Positions 45,540-58,345 of a stretch of DNA of 64,000 bases are shown here, in pieces. Origin of the DNA: Crocodylus rhombifer. Its lineage: Eukaryota > Chordata > Crocodylia > Crocodylidae. The stretch is taken from assembly GCA_038503035.1 (NCBI GenBank), contig JAVSML010038792.1, positions 1 to 64,000 of the forward strand. The letters run 5' to 3'. Within the stretch, counting starts at the first letter, position 1. Each line of letters opens with the position of its first letter. The notes beneath the pieces were generated by a model, which made no database searches, was not told the origin of the DNA, and worked only from the letters and a program-made list of their open reading frames with translations. A program made the position numbers and the translations under genes.

Positions 45540-46400
45540 TATTGAGCAAAGCAGCTCAGGATCCCGACTGGCCTGAGATGGGGCCAGGGCTTAAAGGAAA
45601 GCTGAAGGCCCCAGGAAAGGGGACTACAGCTAATGGGCAAAGAAGACGGTTAAGTTGACTGCCTGAGATGTCATCTGTGAGGCTTGGGCCGCAGTATCGG
45701 GGTGGAACAGAGCTGTGGATAGCCCCCCACACCCCTAATATCAGGGTGTATAATGGGTAGCCTCCTACCTAATTAACAACTCAATTATGTTCCATCAAGG
45801 TGTAGCAAGAGAGACAGGTGGGCAGTGCCCGGAGGCAGGTGGGGAAACTAGCCCTGTGGCTAACGCACTTTGCCACAGGGGAAAGAGACCAGATTAGAAG
45901 ACTGTAAAAGCCCAAATTGGGATGTGTGCATATGACAGGTTTGTGAAACAAAAGAATATGCTGATGGGACAGAATGTGGGCCGTATGACTACCAATGAGA
46001 GACCAATCAGCAAGGCCTAGAGATGAAGAGTCATCAAGGGGACAACACGTACAAAAGAAAGGATTTCAGAGCAGCAAAGGATCTCTGAGAAAGAACCTGA
46101 GGCCACCATGGACAGAGGGCATACCACCAGCCCATCTCACACTCCCCACTGGGGAAGGGTGGGCCTCAGCCTCCAGCCTGCTGACATCTGATATTCAAGA
46201 GATAACTTCATCGTGAAGCTTGCATACTGGCCAGACGTACCTTCCCTCTAATGACAACCCTGGGACTCGTAGATATAGAATGGTTGGCATTATTCTTATC
46301 TTCAATCACTGTTTATCAATAAAATTCACATACTATCAAATTGAGAGATCATGGTCAGGCTGAGGGTCTGGGACCACCAGGAACAAGGTATCTGGATCAG
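45540..46400. mobile_element. LTR-like repeat, copy 1 (family unassigned)
   Basis: About 340 bp from 45540 is homologous to 59129-59460: shared CAGCTAATGGG, GACGGTTAAG, ATCTGTGAGGCTTGGGC, GATAGCCCCCC, CAGGGTGTA and TTAATTAACAACCTAATTA-like blocks. The rest extends to CACTGTTTATCAATAAAATT (46310-46329), an AATAAA-type signal near its right end. Length, polyadenylation-like signal and lack of coding sequence fit a solo LTR, but I found no paired second LTR, primer site or clean TG...CA ends. No retroviral protein was seen. A DNA-repeat origin is possible. Confidence 0.5.
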
Positions 46401-46440
46401 AAATCCTGTGTCAACACCATCCATTCCAACGGCATTCACT

Positions 46441-46852
46441 CCAGAGCTGAAAATGATTTGATGAGAACCCTTGAAGGATTTTCCTTTCTGCCTCTCAAGC
46501 ATGCCAGAGACAGGGATCCAAAAACCATAAGTGCAGTGTGTCCCTAAAGAACTGATTTTGGAGTGTGCAGAACAGGAATGGGTAGTCAGCTTACTTTTTA
46601 ACAGATGCTTCAAGAGCAGTGCAGAGCTAATGTACACATGCCCTATAGCTTCCAATCAATATTTGGTATATAGAATGCATTACAAATATGCCTCAAAACA
46701 CATAAGCAAAGACATGGACAATTGAAGAAAAGTGCTAATACAACCAATACAACTAACAACACATGCAATCAACCTCTACCATTTACAGCTACTAGAGGAT
46801 ACCAGGCAAATCCTGTAGCAAGGGCACTCCATGATTAAGAATACTGGTAAAG
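46441..46852. other. No gene or repeat recognised
   Basis: Mixed composition, short frames only. Confidence 0.4.
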
Positions 46853-46980
46853 CAAGGCAGTTAGCCATGTTAATCTGAATTTAGGGAGAAGACTTGGCAG
46901 GGTTGAACCTTATAGACCAACTTGTTCAGGGGCATGAGCTTTTATAGTTACAGCCTACTTTGTCAGATGCTAGATATACT
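46853..46980 (-). mobile_element. Penelope-like terminal fragment, hammerhead core degraded
   Basis: On the minus strand: GCATCTGACAAAGTAGGCTG, then ATAAAAGCTCATGCCCCTGA, then GTTGGTCTATAAGGTTCAA and CAGATTAACATGGCTAACTG. This follows the PLE terminal-repeat order (hammerhead-like block, TTAGTCTATAAGGT block, AGACTAACACGGCTA end). Core: CTGACAA for CUGANGA, and AAAA for GAAA. Likely inactive. Confidence 0.6.
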
Positions 46981-47080
46981 GGTAGGCATGAAACCTAAGA
47001 TAACTATGGATGATTCCATCCATGCTTCAAGGAACAAGTTAGACATTGGTATATAGATCATAATTGAACCAGTGGGCTAC

Positions 47081-47395
47081 CAGGGGTCCACAAAGGCAAT
47101 CCCAATTGTACCCTATAATTCTTTATTAAAGTTAGTCTTTATTAAATACAAATCTTTGTAGTTTACTGCTGTTCCATAAGCATAAAAAATATGAAAAGTA
47201 AATCAGTGAGTAAAATTACTCTTCATCATTGCAAATTGTGTCATTTCTTCATGGCAATTTGTTAGTCTGTGCGTGCACCTGTGTGTGAAGCTCAGTGACT
47301 TGTTTTCAATGTAATGGTTCCCTCTAGTGACAGCCCTCCACTGCAAAGTGCACCTTGCAAGTGACCCTCAATAAAGTTTGAGTTGCGTATCCCTG
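47081..47395. mobile_element. Possible hAT-like element (weak TIRs)
   Basis: CAGGGGTCCACAAAG at 47081 and the inverse of GAGTTGCGTATCCCTG ending at 47395 look like diverged hAT ends (CAGGG..C...AA). No target duplication is evident and the interior is AT-rich and non-coding. Tentative. Confidence 0.35.
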
Positions 47396-48751
47396 GTTTA
47401 GATGCATTATAGGACCAGGTTAACTTCTGAGGTATTGCTCAATGGACGAGAATGCATACCAGAGAATCCCAACTCCCAATTTATTAAATTCACTTCCTCT
47501 TTATTTCTTTTTAAATTCTTTTTGTTTTTGTTTTTTTTTTACTTGTTTTTATTTCATTCTTCAGTGGCTGACTTCCTTCAGTTGACCACCCTTCCTCCCT
47601 AGCCCCATTTCCTTTCTCCCTGCCATTTAATTATCAACCCCATCCCATTAACTCTCCACCTCCCAGATTTATTCACCCCTTTCTCCTCCCACAACCACTC
47701 TCTCATACACCCCCACCTAGAGCAGTGATAGAAGCCTGTCCTGCCTCACCAGCCAAGTAAGGGTAACTCACATCTGTAGCTCCTAGTCAGGCAAGCAAAT
47801 CAGGTAACTGCATTTCCCTCAGCTGAGAAACAACAGTCAAAGCTGCAACAGAGCATTTTCATCAGTTCAAGTAAACAGGTCACTTGTAGAACAGTTCTAA
47901 CAATCCTGTTAGATCACATTAGGGAGAGTCAGTTACGAAATTGGCTCATTTATGACTATGGAAGTATTATTAAAATGTTCTGTAATAAGATTGTTCCATT
48001 GTAAGACTGTTCCTCTCAAACTGATATTGTGTACATAAGCTTTCCTAAATGCTATTAAAGTCAATTTTGTTTTGCATGATCAGAGTTTCCTGCTGTTGAT
48101 GCAGACAGTAAAAAAATCCCTTTAACTATCAGGACTATTATAAAACTATATTAAAAACTGATCATCTATATTTGAAACTGTTGGCTTAACCATTTTCCTT
48201 TTCTTATTGTTTCTCCCCCAACCTTTGCTATCAATACTGTACATTCAGACTCACTAAAAACTTCAAATTTCTCATTTTTTACAGCCTGCAATTTGTTTAA
48301 AATAAAAGAACATGGGAGCTGCTTGCAGAATATTTTACCTCCTCACATTTTAATATTTCGCTATTTTTCCACTTAGGCTAATCATATTTATATATTATAA
48401 TTAAAACAAAAAAAGCATCGTGGTCTATTCAGGCTCCCATAACAAAACACAAAAGTCACTATTCACCTCTTGCTGTTTACACCAGACTCAGAAAAGGCTA
48501 AATTGCTTAGGAAAAACTGATTTTAAAGTCTGAAGTTCTAAAAAAGACATACTTTGGATTACATGCTCTCAAGCCATTCATTAAGGAAGGAAGGACTAAA
48601 GATGATCAGGGTTTTAAGCATGATAATAGAAATTAGAATTTAATAGCACTGAATGTAAGCCCTTTGCCATTTTTTGCACGAATAGATACAGAAGATGTTT
48701 TATGAAGTCACAGTGAACTGAAAGAACTACTTTGGAGAAGGCAAGATGCTT
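47396..48751. other. No gene; T-rich and C-rich simple tracts
   Basis: A T-rich tract (about 47508-47560) is followed by a C-rich, G-poor tract (about 47580-47722) like the one at 41037-41420. The rest is AT-rich. Confidence 0.45.
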
Positions 48752-49469
48752 GTACTTATTAGGCTTGTGCGAAGCGGCTAGTATTGGGGTCGGATTTGGA
48801 TTTGGGGGACAGTGATTCAATTTGGCAATTCAAATCACTGTCCTAAATTGATTCGGCTGAATCCGGTTTGGAGATTTGGCCACCGCCGAATTGGCTGAAT
48901 CTCCAAATTGGCCCCATCTCCTGCCCTCTCTTCCAGCCCCGTAATAGCTGCCCCACCCAGCCCCAGCTCTTTTAAAAAAAAACATGGCACTCCCTGGCTG
49001 CCAGTCAGGGGGTGATCCCCGCTGCCAGCCACAGCCCAGCACTGCATGGGGGACTCTGCCATGAGCCCTCAGAAGCTCTGAGGCTGCTGCAGGCACCAGT
49101 GAATGGGGGCATTTTTTTTTATTTTTTAAAGAGCCAGGAGCTGGGGCTGGGTGGGGCAGCCATGGGGTGGGGGGCTGGGAGAGCGGGCAGGGGTCAGGGG
49201 TACCCCCCCATGGTTTCCTCTCTCCTCTTTCCTTTCTCCACTACTCACCAGCATGGAGTCCAGGTCCAGCTCCCTGCAGCAGCAAGCAGGGACTGCCTGA
49301 ATCTCTGAAGCTCTCCGAATCTTCCTGAATCAATTCAGAAAGCTTTGCATTCAGACCTTTTAATTGGTCTCCTGATTTGATTTGGATTCAGAGATTTAGC
49401 CACCAAATCGGGCCAAATCTCCTCCAAATCGAATCAGCACCCGAAGCTTCGCACAGCCCTAGTACTAAT
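48752..49469. mobile_element. hAT-like element, 702 bp, with 8-bp target duplication
   Basis: The element body is 48760-49461. Left end TAGGCTTGTGCGAAGC and right end GAAGCTTCGCACAGCCCTA are inverted repeats. Flanks GTACTTAT (48752-48759) and GTACTAAT (49462-49469) form an 8-bp target duplication with one mismatch, diagnostic of the hAT superfamily. Subterminal TTTGGATTTGGGGGACAGTG and AATTGGTCTCCTGATTTGA blocks form inverted arms, and the GC-rich centre lacks a transposase. Same family as 34732-35388; the element at 29848 has related ends. Non-autonomous. Confidence 0.8.
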
Positions 49470-52400
49470 TAAAAATTGCCAGCATGGCAATTCTGCACCC
49501 TGCTACACTTCTACCAAGTGAACACATTCCAGCAGGGTTTCAAACATATTATAAAGAGAACTTGTTCCTCATTAACTAAGAGAGATGATTAGTAGAAGCA
49601 CAAGGATCCAGCTTCCAAATCTTGTGGGTCCAAATGATTCATCAATTAATTCTGCTCAACAGTGTGGAACTTCCACAACGATGCCATCCAGTGTCTCCCC
49701 ACCCTGACAGCAGATGTTGGCTGGCTAATAACTTGTATGTGGCACTTAGGTTGTTAATTTGACCTCTTATCTCTAAGGTAATGTCTGTTAGCTCTACAGT
49801 ACTATCTTTACTGAAGACTTAACTTTGGAGATCAGGAGCTGCACACCTGGGTAGCCCCAACTCATGTGTAAGCAGCCACACTGCAAAGGTATACCCAGGT
49901 TACCATGTCCTCCCTAGTGTTGCACTCACTCAGCCTAGCACTAGGATTTCTGGGGAGGTATCCTATAGTCCTCTCCAATGAAGTAAACTGAGCCACTGAT
50001 TATTTCCCATCAAATTGTGAGACAGCGTCTGTTGTCCTGGGCATGAATGGTATTCCCTGAAGTGTGGGCGTTTTTTAGAACTCTATCCATACCAGAACGT
50101 TTGAACCTGAATAGTTACTGCAAATTGTGAGATGGAAAGCCTCACTAGGGCTTTTGCCCAGAGTCAGAAAGCACCACTAACCTTAGGCACATGTGGACAG
50201 AACAGGGATTAGAGGCAAAGCCATGTAACTACTTTAATTGTGCACTGGAGATGTACCCTAAATGGGTTGTACTGCTCTTCTCAATACATCACACTTCTAC
50301 TCAGCAGAGGCGTTCCAGATAGAGTTCTTAAAATGGAAGAAATATTCTCCACGTTACTCCTCTCTTAAGACCAAACCAGCCCAGCTCTGTTGACCTTTAG
50401 GACCTGTTGCAAAGCCTATTTTCTGAGGCCTAAGAAGATAAAGGGGAGTGGTTGTGCTGTGAGACTGTGCTCTTTTCTTGAATGATAACCTTATACTACT
50501 GTCAATGAAGTTGCTAGATTAAAAAAAAAAATAAGGTTTATATTTTTAAATAATCTGGCAATGTGTGCCTACATCCTGTATATACTGAAACTAAAAATAA
50601 ATCATTTTTATTTGGTCAAAATAGCAATAATGCAAAACAGTGATTCATTGACTGTATTTTTTAAAAAGCTACAGAGCTTTTGCTTTCTTTTCAAAGTTAC
50701 TTCATTAGTCAACAATAGGCCTTGGAATCCACGTACAGATGTCTTCTGACATAGTTCTTCAATAAACTGGCTTTCCGTAATTCACCTTGGGGAGAGGATC
50801 AATATTGCTTTCCTATTTCAAGCAGAACTGTTACCCTGACTGCCAACATTTGTCATCACCAGAGGAAGCCATGAATAACTTTGCATACCTCCGTTGAACA
50901 GCCATTTCTTTCTGCTGCATCTACTCTGAATTCAGCTTCCAAAATGAAATAGCTTGGGTCACATTTAGGTGGGGTGAAGTGCAAGTGGGAATTGCTCTCA
51001 GCTCATGAAATTCAAGTGATGATTCAGCAGTTCAGTAACTCGTTTGCCTCAGTAGACAGTGGATAATTAAAGGATAACTCACCTCAAAGGATTGCAGATT
51101 TGGGGCAAACATATTAAATCAAGTGCAAGGAAGACTCCTAACTCCAGAGAGTTCTTTCAGAAAAGATGGATAAATAATTGGAGTATTAGAGTATTCCATT
51201 ACAAAAGATAAATCAAAAATTAAAAGAAATGATCTCTAAAGTTCTGTGCATCTAAACAATGTAAAAATATATTCATCATTATATTTCTATATATAAAGAT
51301 CATAACATGGATTATTTTGTAAACTAATGTAAAGTGTGTCATGTTAATTAGGTAAGTCTTCTAAGCACACCATCTACATATTTGTGCACACCATCTGTGT
51401 CTACATCTATATTGGCTCATCTTTATAGCTAAGGTCAGTCAATCCTAAAGGCAGTCCATAGTGTTTTGAAAGTCTTGTCAGGTACCAGTTTTACTTGGAA
51501 GTTCTAGCCTCACAGAATGGGAATAACTTTCTCCAAAACTGCTGCTGAAAACTATTCTCTTGCCTAGAGACAATATAGGTTCAAGAATGGATTTAGAAGC
51601 TTTCCTAACTATCTGACGTAGCCAACTGCTGTCAGGAAAAGGTGTGACATAATTTTCTATAACTGATGGGGAGGGGACCTCTTGAGTTGTCTAGCCGTAT
51701 TTGTTACCCAGCAAAAGTGTAAACACTTGAAACTCCCCATCCACAGAAGCAGTATCTTCCAATTTCAAAGCTCCTGTACAGTGAGAGAATTAACATATAT
51801 AAAAGATCTGCCTCTTGCTGCAATGATAATGAAAAAGAATAAGCATGCCTTTAAAAAGTTAAACCCAAAGAGGTTGGTGGTTTGGGGATTAATTGTACAG
51901 ATCCAGTTGTACAGGGATCAAGAACAAGGCAAATAATAAACAATATTTACATACATATCGCATTTCTATATTGAAAAAAAAATCAGTAAGTGCTTTACAC
52001 ACCACGGCCCCTGATTGAGTAAAGTACTTACCTAAATGTTATCATCAGAATAAACTCACTGAAGTTGATAGGATTACCTTCAGCCCCTTTTTCATACTGC
52101 ATTCTTATTATTTGTAAATAACTAGAGGGAAAGGTCCCTTTAAAAATAAGGTACTATAGACAATGGATTTGAAATCATGAGAGCCCCTCCCTTGGTACCC
52201 CTATTTCTAGCCATAAACTCAACTTCAGATCATCTGAGCCAGCATGATTGTGACAATCCCCAAGAGAAGGAAATCATCAGTGAAAAGAAAAGAAAATTGT
52301 ATTTGTAGATACAAACTCTACCAAAAGACCCTGATTCCATCCATATTTCTGTAAAAATTGAAGTTCATCTTTCCTATTTGGAAAGGATGATGCTGCTCCG

Positions 52401-52527
52401 TCCCCCTGCTGACTACAGAAAGATCAAGAGAAAGTTATTTTCGCCACTATGAAAATGTTGTAGAGTTTGGTCCCTCTCATGGGTGACTGCTCCAACAGGA
52501 ATTAATATGGGAAGTTTAACTCCATCC
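49470..52527. other. No gene or repeat recognised
   Basis: About 3 kb of mixed, mostly AT-rich sequence without recognised repeats. The longest open frames are 62-84 codons and not protein-like. Confidence 0.45.
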
Positions 52528-52625
52528 AACAGTAGTATCTATTGTTGTACCTCAGGGTATAGCCAGGGATTTGAACTCCACATGCAGTGCTGCTAGCTGC
52601 TAGACAGCTGTCTCCCTCACACCCC
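52528..52625 (-). mobile_element. Possible tRNA-derived SINE head
   Basis: On the minus strand GGAGTTCAAATCCCTGG (52579-52563) is a good Pol III box B. An upstream TAGCAGCTAGCAG segment is a poor box A. The body is too decayed to name. It could be an MIR fragment. Confidence 0.4.
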
Positions 52626-53039
52626 CAAAACAAATGTCATTTTGTCTGTGGCATATGTTCTAATGTTGGCACATCTAACATGTAAAAATACAATTTTACT
52701 ACACTTATTTAGGAATTCAAATTCAACACAAAGATGCAAGAAACCAACTGATCAGTAAAACAATTCCTATTCAGGTTGTTCAATTAACCAGCAAAGGCAT
52801 AGATGAGGGGAGAGTTGTATGGTAGGGAAGGAGGTGTGCAGTGAATTTTGGGAAGGGAGCTCTGTGTGGCCGAGGAGGGTGTATATCTGCTCTGAGTGTT
52901 AGCAGCGTGGGTGTGCCACAGGAACCACGTGGTGAGAATGCTGAGAGAGAAGGGGTGTGATGGGAGAAGCGAATGTTGAAAAGGAATATGCAGGGTTTGA
53001 TTGTTAGAGTACGTTAGGGACATTACATTTAGATGGAAC
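52626..53039. other. No gene; G-rich, C-poor tract
   Basis: 52795-53000 is G-rich and C-poor on the plus strand, the mirror of the C-rich tracts at 41 and 47.6 kb. The 79-codon minus-strand frame here is compositionally biased. Confidence 0.4.
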
Positions 53040-53500
53040 TAACTAGGGTAGTGGATCAAAATGCCTACATGTGGCAGACATTCAAAAGGTTTAAATTGGG
53101 CCCAGAAAGATGGGCCTGATCTAAGTTAGTTCACCTGAGTAGGTGAATGGCTGCACACATTCACAGGACAGCCACAGCGCTAGGAAAACCCAGCAACTTG
53201 CCCCAGCCCTTGGGCTGTATTCTTCCAACCCTCCCCATCTCTGGATGGACAACCCCCACCCCCCATGGACCCACTATGCCACCCCCAAGACCCAGTAGCT
53301 CCCTCCCAACATCAATCACAACCACTCACCTCTCCCCCTACCCACCCCCCACACACTGAGTTATTTACACTGGGTTCCTGGCATGGTTCCCAGCACCAGC
53401 ACACATCTATACGCATCACTCCTGATCTTCAATCATGCAACTTAAAGTAAGCTGAATGAACATAGTCTGGGTGCAGCAAACATTTGTATGCACCCTTAGA
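53040..53500 (+). mobile_element. GC-rich DNA repeat, family C, copy 1
   Basis: Shares a set of blocks with 57475-58345 read on the minus strand: GGGCCTGATCTAAGTTAG, CCCCACCCCCCATGGACCC, CAGCACACATCTAT.CGCATC-like and CTTCAATCATGCAACTTAAAGTAAGC (GATTGTAGAT..CTTTAAGTAAGC in the others). The centre is C-rich on the plus strand. No coding sequence. Probably a non-autonomous DNA element; ends not defined. Confidence 0.5.
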
Positions 53501-56500
53501 GAGAAGAGAGCTGTATAATGGAGGATACTTTTCTCCCCAGAAGCATTCACTGTGGGCAGAGATAGTCTGAGGTGATTCTGGCTACCAAGACATTGCAACT
53601 CATCCCCCTGCTCACAGCACATGGTAGGGAATGGACCAGCACATGGACATGCTCCAGCAGTCCATCTTTTCCTACAGCCCTTTACACAGCTCCTTTTATG
53701 CCATCCTTAAGACTCTTCCATTTCTCTCCAAAACCCATATGAAGATTTGGAAAGGCACGAAATCCATGGCTATCCCTGCAGCGCCCTGCTTTGTAGCACC
53801 ACACAACTTCCCCAGCCTCTCTAATGAACCAACAGCCCCATAATACCTACTCCACATTCTTCAGCCCCCTGTATGACACCAAAGTCCACTTCCCATCAAC
53901 CTCCTGGATGTTCCTATAGCCTACCTTTGACCTCATGGGACCACTTGTGCTTCAAGTAGTTGATTATTCTCCCTTATCCCATTCTCAGCATGAGTGGGCT
54001 ATTCACTTGCGCTGGTGCCATCACTAATTTACATTAGTGCCTCATCCCACCTCAAACCTCCCTGGGAAATACTGTATGCATTTGTGCACACAGCTTGTGC
54101 TTGCTGATACCCTGTCCCAGCTATACCCTTCTTTGGAACCATATCTAATCTGAGCTCTTGAAAAATTAGTGCAACAGAGTAACAAAGGTTTCATTTTTCC
54201 TTTTGCCATACAATGAGTGATACAAAAATGGAAAAGTTTATGAAAGGTCATGTGACAGATTAAAAAAGAAAGGAAACATCTCTCCCCCGCCAAAAATTCA
54301 TCCCTTAGTCTTTTCCATCCATTGACAACCAGAACAAGGGTAATGTTTTCAAGCACTTTTGCACTTACACCTTTAAAAATCCCCTTGTATAGAAAAGTGT
54401 TTATAATCAGGCATTCCAATTCCCTGTTTCATTCTTGAATTGCCCAGAGAAGTTTAAATGAGGCTTAACTCTGCGGAAGGCTGGGGGAGCCTTCTGAATT
54501 GATGTAAGCTTTATCTCTCACTGCATACACAGAATATTTTTCCATGCCACAAAAATATTTATTTGAAAATAAACAAAATTAATTTCAAATGCTACTCTTA
54601 TCTAACAAAATTATGGGCAGATCATAGTTCCACCAAAGTTAATGGGAAAATTTCCCATGAACTTTAACAGCTCTGTGATTTCTCCACTAAATGTAATGCA
54701 TTATTATATTACTTTGTTTTGATCAATGGGTTATACCAGGCTGGCTAATTTAGGTAAATAGTGAATGGTAGCAAAGAACATAGATACACCAAAGCCTTTT
54801 ACCATTCATCTGCCACTGCTTCCTTAGTATGCAACTGAGCATATGTAGTAGATAGCATAGGCCTTTTCTTAGCAGTTCAGAATAGGGCACCGCTGTGCTC
54901 GTAAATGCAGTCTGTATCTCTCTTAATTGAAAGCTGTCTGTATTCAAAGAAATGTGCAGGTGTCTTCATAATCCTGGGAATAAATAAGTCAGCTGTAGCA
55001 ATGTCTGGTAAAAACTGATGCTCCCTCCTTAAATTCCAGTTATCCAGAATATATTGAGAACGCTACTTGAATTGTTCTTCAGTCTTTTCACTGAACTACA
55101 CAATGCATCCAATAATGTATACTTCAACTTTCTTAAAAACATATTGGGATATTGCTAGTAATGTACATTTTCTTCTGTAACTTAAATGTCAGAGGACGTG
55201 CTCAAGCAGGAAGTGGAGCAGCAGAATAGGAAGGGTTAAGAAACTAACTACTTTTGTCTCTGCATATACAAAATCTGGAAGAATGACAGAGACTTTAGCT
55301 AGTGCTGAATAACAAGTAGAAGGCTAAAAAAAGTGTGTGCGTGTGTGTCTGTGTGTGCGTGCATATCTGTAATCCTGCTCAAGTACCAACTAATTATGTG
55401 TGAAGCACTAAGTATTGCTGTATTACTGTTTTCTTTGCAACCCTGGGAATAGAAATGCTTAGTTAACATAATCCTTTAAATGTTTGAATTCAATATTTAG
55501 GAAATAGGTTCTCCTACAAACAAACTGATCTCACAGTAAACACACTTATTGACTTATTGGTAACTTTCCCTTTAGAAAAAATGAAAGAATGCTCTAAAGA
55601 AGTCCTGCGAGGAATGAACAGAAACACACAGACTAACAACCTGACCAAAATTAATAAGCATTAAACCTGACCATGATATATATTATTACTGAGCCAGACT
55701 GAGTCGGATTTTTCTTACCATTTCAACAGGCCAAATACAATTATTTTATTTTCTCTCCGTGCATGAAATTAGGCTCCTCCTCTGCCTACTCTTATGCATG
55801 TCCAGAGCTAACTTTTAAAAATGCATTTTGTGTATGTGTGTTTGCACACATATACTCAGTGTACTTGTACACTTTCCAGTGCAACCTTCCGAAGAAAAAG
55901 TGGTTAACAGGTACTGTTCCAACAGTAATCCACAAATAATTTTACATAAACCTCTTGACCACAGATGCCTTCCTCTAAGCTCGTGCCCAGGAGTTGGTTT
56001 CACACACACACACACACACACAAATGTGTGTGTGCATGCATGCTTCTGTCATTATGAATATTACTCTCATTTTTAACCAAGTTCCAAACAAGGGACACTT
56101 GGTCTTGTCTACAATTTTTTTTCCCCAAAGGAATGACAGATTATATAGTTTTGCCAAACTGACATAGCAAAAGAGATTAGAATTATAATCAGGTTACCTT
56201 ACAGATAGAGAGGAAGAAAAGATAAAATTTTGGACATTCTGTTGCCTGAACAATTCCCAGGTTGAATATTTTCATCTGCTGGATGTGAAATACCTCCACC
56301 AGTTTTATTTGAATATATTATTTTCCCACTAAAACTTATTTTACTTTTTAGATCATCCCTAAAGCAAAGGCAAAGATGACTTCCAGTCAAAGTTGGATTA
56401 TTCTGTTTTAGTTTCAAAGCCTAATACCAACACAAGATAGATCTGGCACTTCTGTTAACCCTGTCTCATAATACAAGAATAAAGTTATATTATTAAGTAA

Positions 56501-57038
56501 GGCTGAAAAGTTGTTAAAACAAAGATTAAAAGATTTTTTTAAAAGCCAATCCATAATTCATGAACTAAATTCAAGGCCATGAAACATCACTGAAGCCAAG
56601 AGTTTAGCAGGATTCCAGAAGGGATTGGATATTGATATGGATAACAGTACATAGATATAATAGTAAAGATATTTTTCATATGTATGAAAAATTTGAGGGA
56701 GGAAATATCTGCTCCCTCTACTGTTGCTGCAAGCACAGATGCAAGATGAAGAAACCAGTTGGGAAAGTTTCTATGCAATGCTGTGAGTAGACAGAATTCA
56801 AATTTTGGAGACTGAGGGAAAAAAGTAGGACCAGGTTTTCTAGTGGTAGAAAATATGAAACTAATGTATTGGGGGGGGAGGGGGGAGTCAAAATGAAAGC
56901 ATTAGTACATTAATTTGGAGAGGAGCAAACAATAACCCAGGGAATATTGTGTATCATCATCTCAGGCAGAACATTCTTAACAGAGCCCCTGCTAAATTTC
57001 CGGGATACGTCAGTCTGACAGATTAATTCTCAAGACAC
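53501..57038. other. No gene; two short microsatellites
   Basis: A GT-rich run lies at 55333-55362 and a (CA)n run at 56001-56022, followed by TGTGTGTGTGCATGCATGC. Otherwise unclassified and AT-rich, with a G-run at 56871-56885. Confidence 0.5.
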
Positions 57039-57444
57039 TGGGAGCATCTACATGATGTTGCATAATTAGCTCCACAGTAAAGCATCACCCTCTACATGTG
57101 CAGAGCTATTAGGTCAGAGTAAATTAATGGACTAAACTGTAAGTTAGTACTGTCAGCCACGAGTATTATCCTATGGCACAGTTATTTACTCTGCCTCAAT
57201 GCATGTGTAGATCTAGCCCCACACTGTAGCACCCTTGTGCCCAGGCAACCCCTCCACAGTGTGTTGAGCTGTGTCAGTGGGGAGTAGCTTTAGGCTGGCA
57301 GGCGGATTTCTTGTACTGCCCTGGCTCGATGTACTGCAGTCCCAGGCACACATGTAAACACTGTACCCAGGAACAATAAAGTCCAGTGCAAACTGGACCA
57401 GAATTTATTGAGTTACACTAATTGCACATGTAGATACACCCAGT
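57039..57444. mobile_element. MITE-A copy with clear ends
   Basis: ACTGGGAGCATCTACATG on the left and CATGTAGATACACCCAGT on the right are inverted repeats of the whole family, at about 405 bp. The inner right part (AACAATAAAGTCCAGTGCAA to GACCAGAATTTATTGAGTTA) matches the hairpin segment at 61-99 in inverted orientation. A CATGTGTAGATC block near 57205 is an internal terminus-like repeat. Confidence 0.75.
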
Positions 57445-57474
57445 GAGAGAGACACAGGCCATGCATAGACATTC

Positions 57475-58345
57475 CCAGGATATGACCTATTATTACTGGG
57501 CTTACTTTAAGCAGTGTGATTGTAGACTGGGTACCAGTTATACAGATGTTTGCTGGTTCTGGGAGCCCAATCCAAGTAAGCAGAGGTAGAGGGAAGAGTG
57601 GGCAGGATCAGATGGGGCTAGCAAGTCCACAGGGTGGGTTGGTGGGCTAGTAGGTCCATGGGGGTGGGGTTCATGGGAATAGAGCTGTTTGGTGGGATCA
57701 GGGGAATTAGCAGGTCCATGAGGAAGGTTTGGTGAATGGGGGGCGGGGAGTGGAAGGTCTGTGGGGAAGGTGCCTGTCCAGATGTAGGTGGGGGTAGGAG
57801 GGCTAAAGATAGGCCTCTGGGGGTTGGGGGTAAAAAAAAACACAGCCCCAGGAATGAGGCAACTGGCTAGGCTTTCCCAGCCCCAGGGCTGCACTGCAAA
57901 TGTGTACATACATTCCTGGGCCCTGATCTACAATCACCTGGCTCACTTTATGCCTCCAGATGACAGATCAAGTCCTGTGTGTACACATATTTACCATTGC
58001 CAGAATTCATATGAAGAATGTAATCTAAGTAAGTTGAGGTGAATGGGAGAGGCTAGTGGGTCCAGAGGGGGCTGGGGGTCAGTGGGTCCGGGAGGAGCTG
58101 GTGAGTCCATGGTGGAGGCTAGCTGGTCCACAGGGGGGTGGGTGGTCTGCAGGACGGGTTGTGGAGGTGATGCCTGTCTGGAGCTGCACTGGTATACACA
58201 TTTGGGTTAGATCCAGCCTGGGTTAGCCCAATCTACTCCTAAGTTAATTAAAGTTAGATCAGGCTGACCATTTTTTGCCCAATCTAACCTCCCTGAACAC
58301 GTGTACAGTTCAGCACTTAGATTAATCTAAGTGTAACATCTATAC
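57475..58345 (-). mobile_element. GC-rich DNA repeat, family C, two tandem units
   Basis: Read on the minus strand the region holds two successive versions of the block found at 53150-53460. Each ends in a CTTACTT.GATT.. / AAAGTAAGC segment with GTAGATCAGG or GTAGACTGGG-like sequence, and each is filled with CCCACC.CCC.TGGACC-type units. The outer end (58200-58345) has TTAGATTAATCTAAG and GTTAGATTGGGC palindromic blocks. Non-coding; 123-codon and smaller frames here are compositional. The right edge is approximate. Confidence 0.5.

Noticed and set aside
46310..46329. AATAAA near an element end as a gene poly(A) site
   Set aside because: It belongs to the repeated LTR-like sequence and no upstream exon is visible.
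57538..57909. 123-codon minus-strand open frame, proline-rich
   Set aside because: It covers the repetitive C-rich units of family C and is compositional, not a gene.
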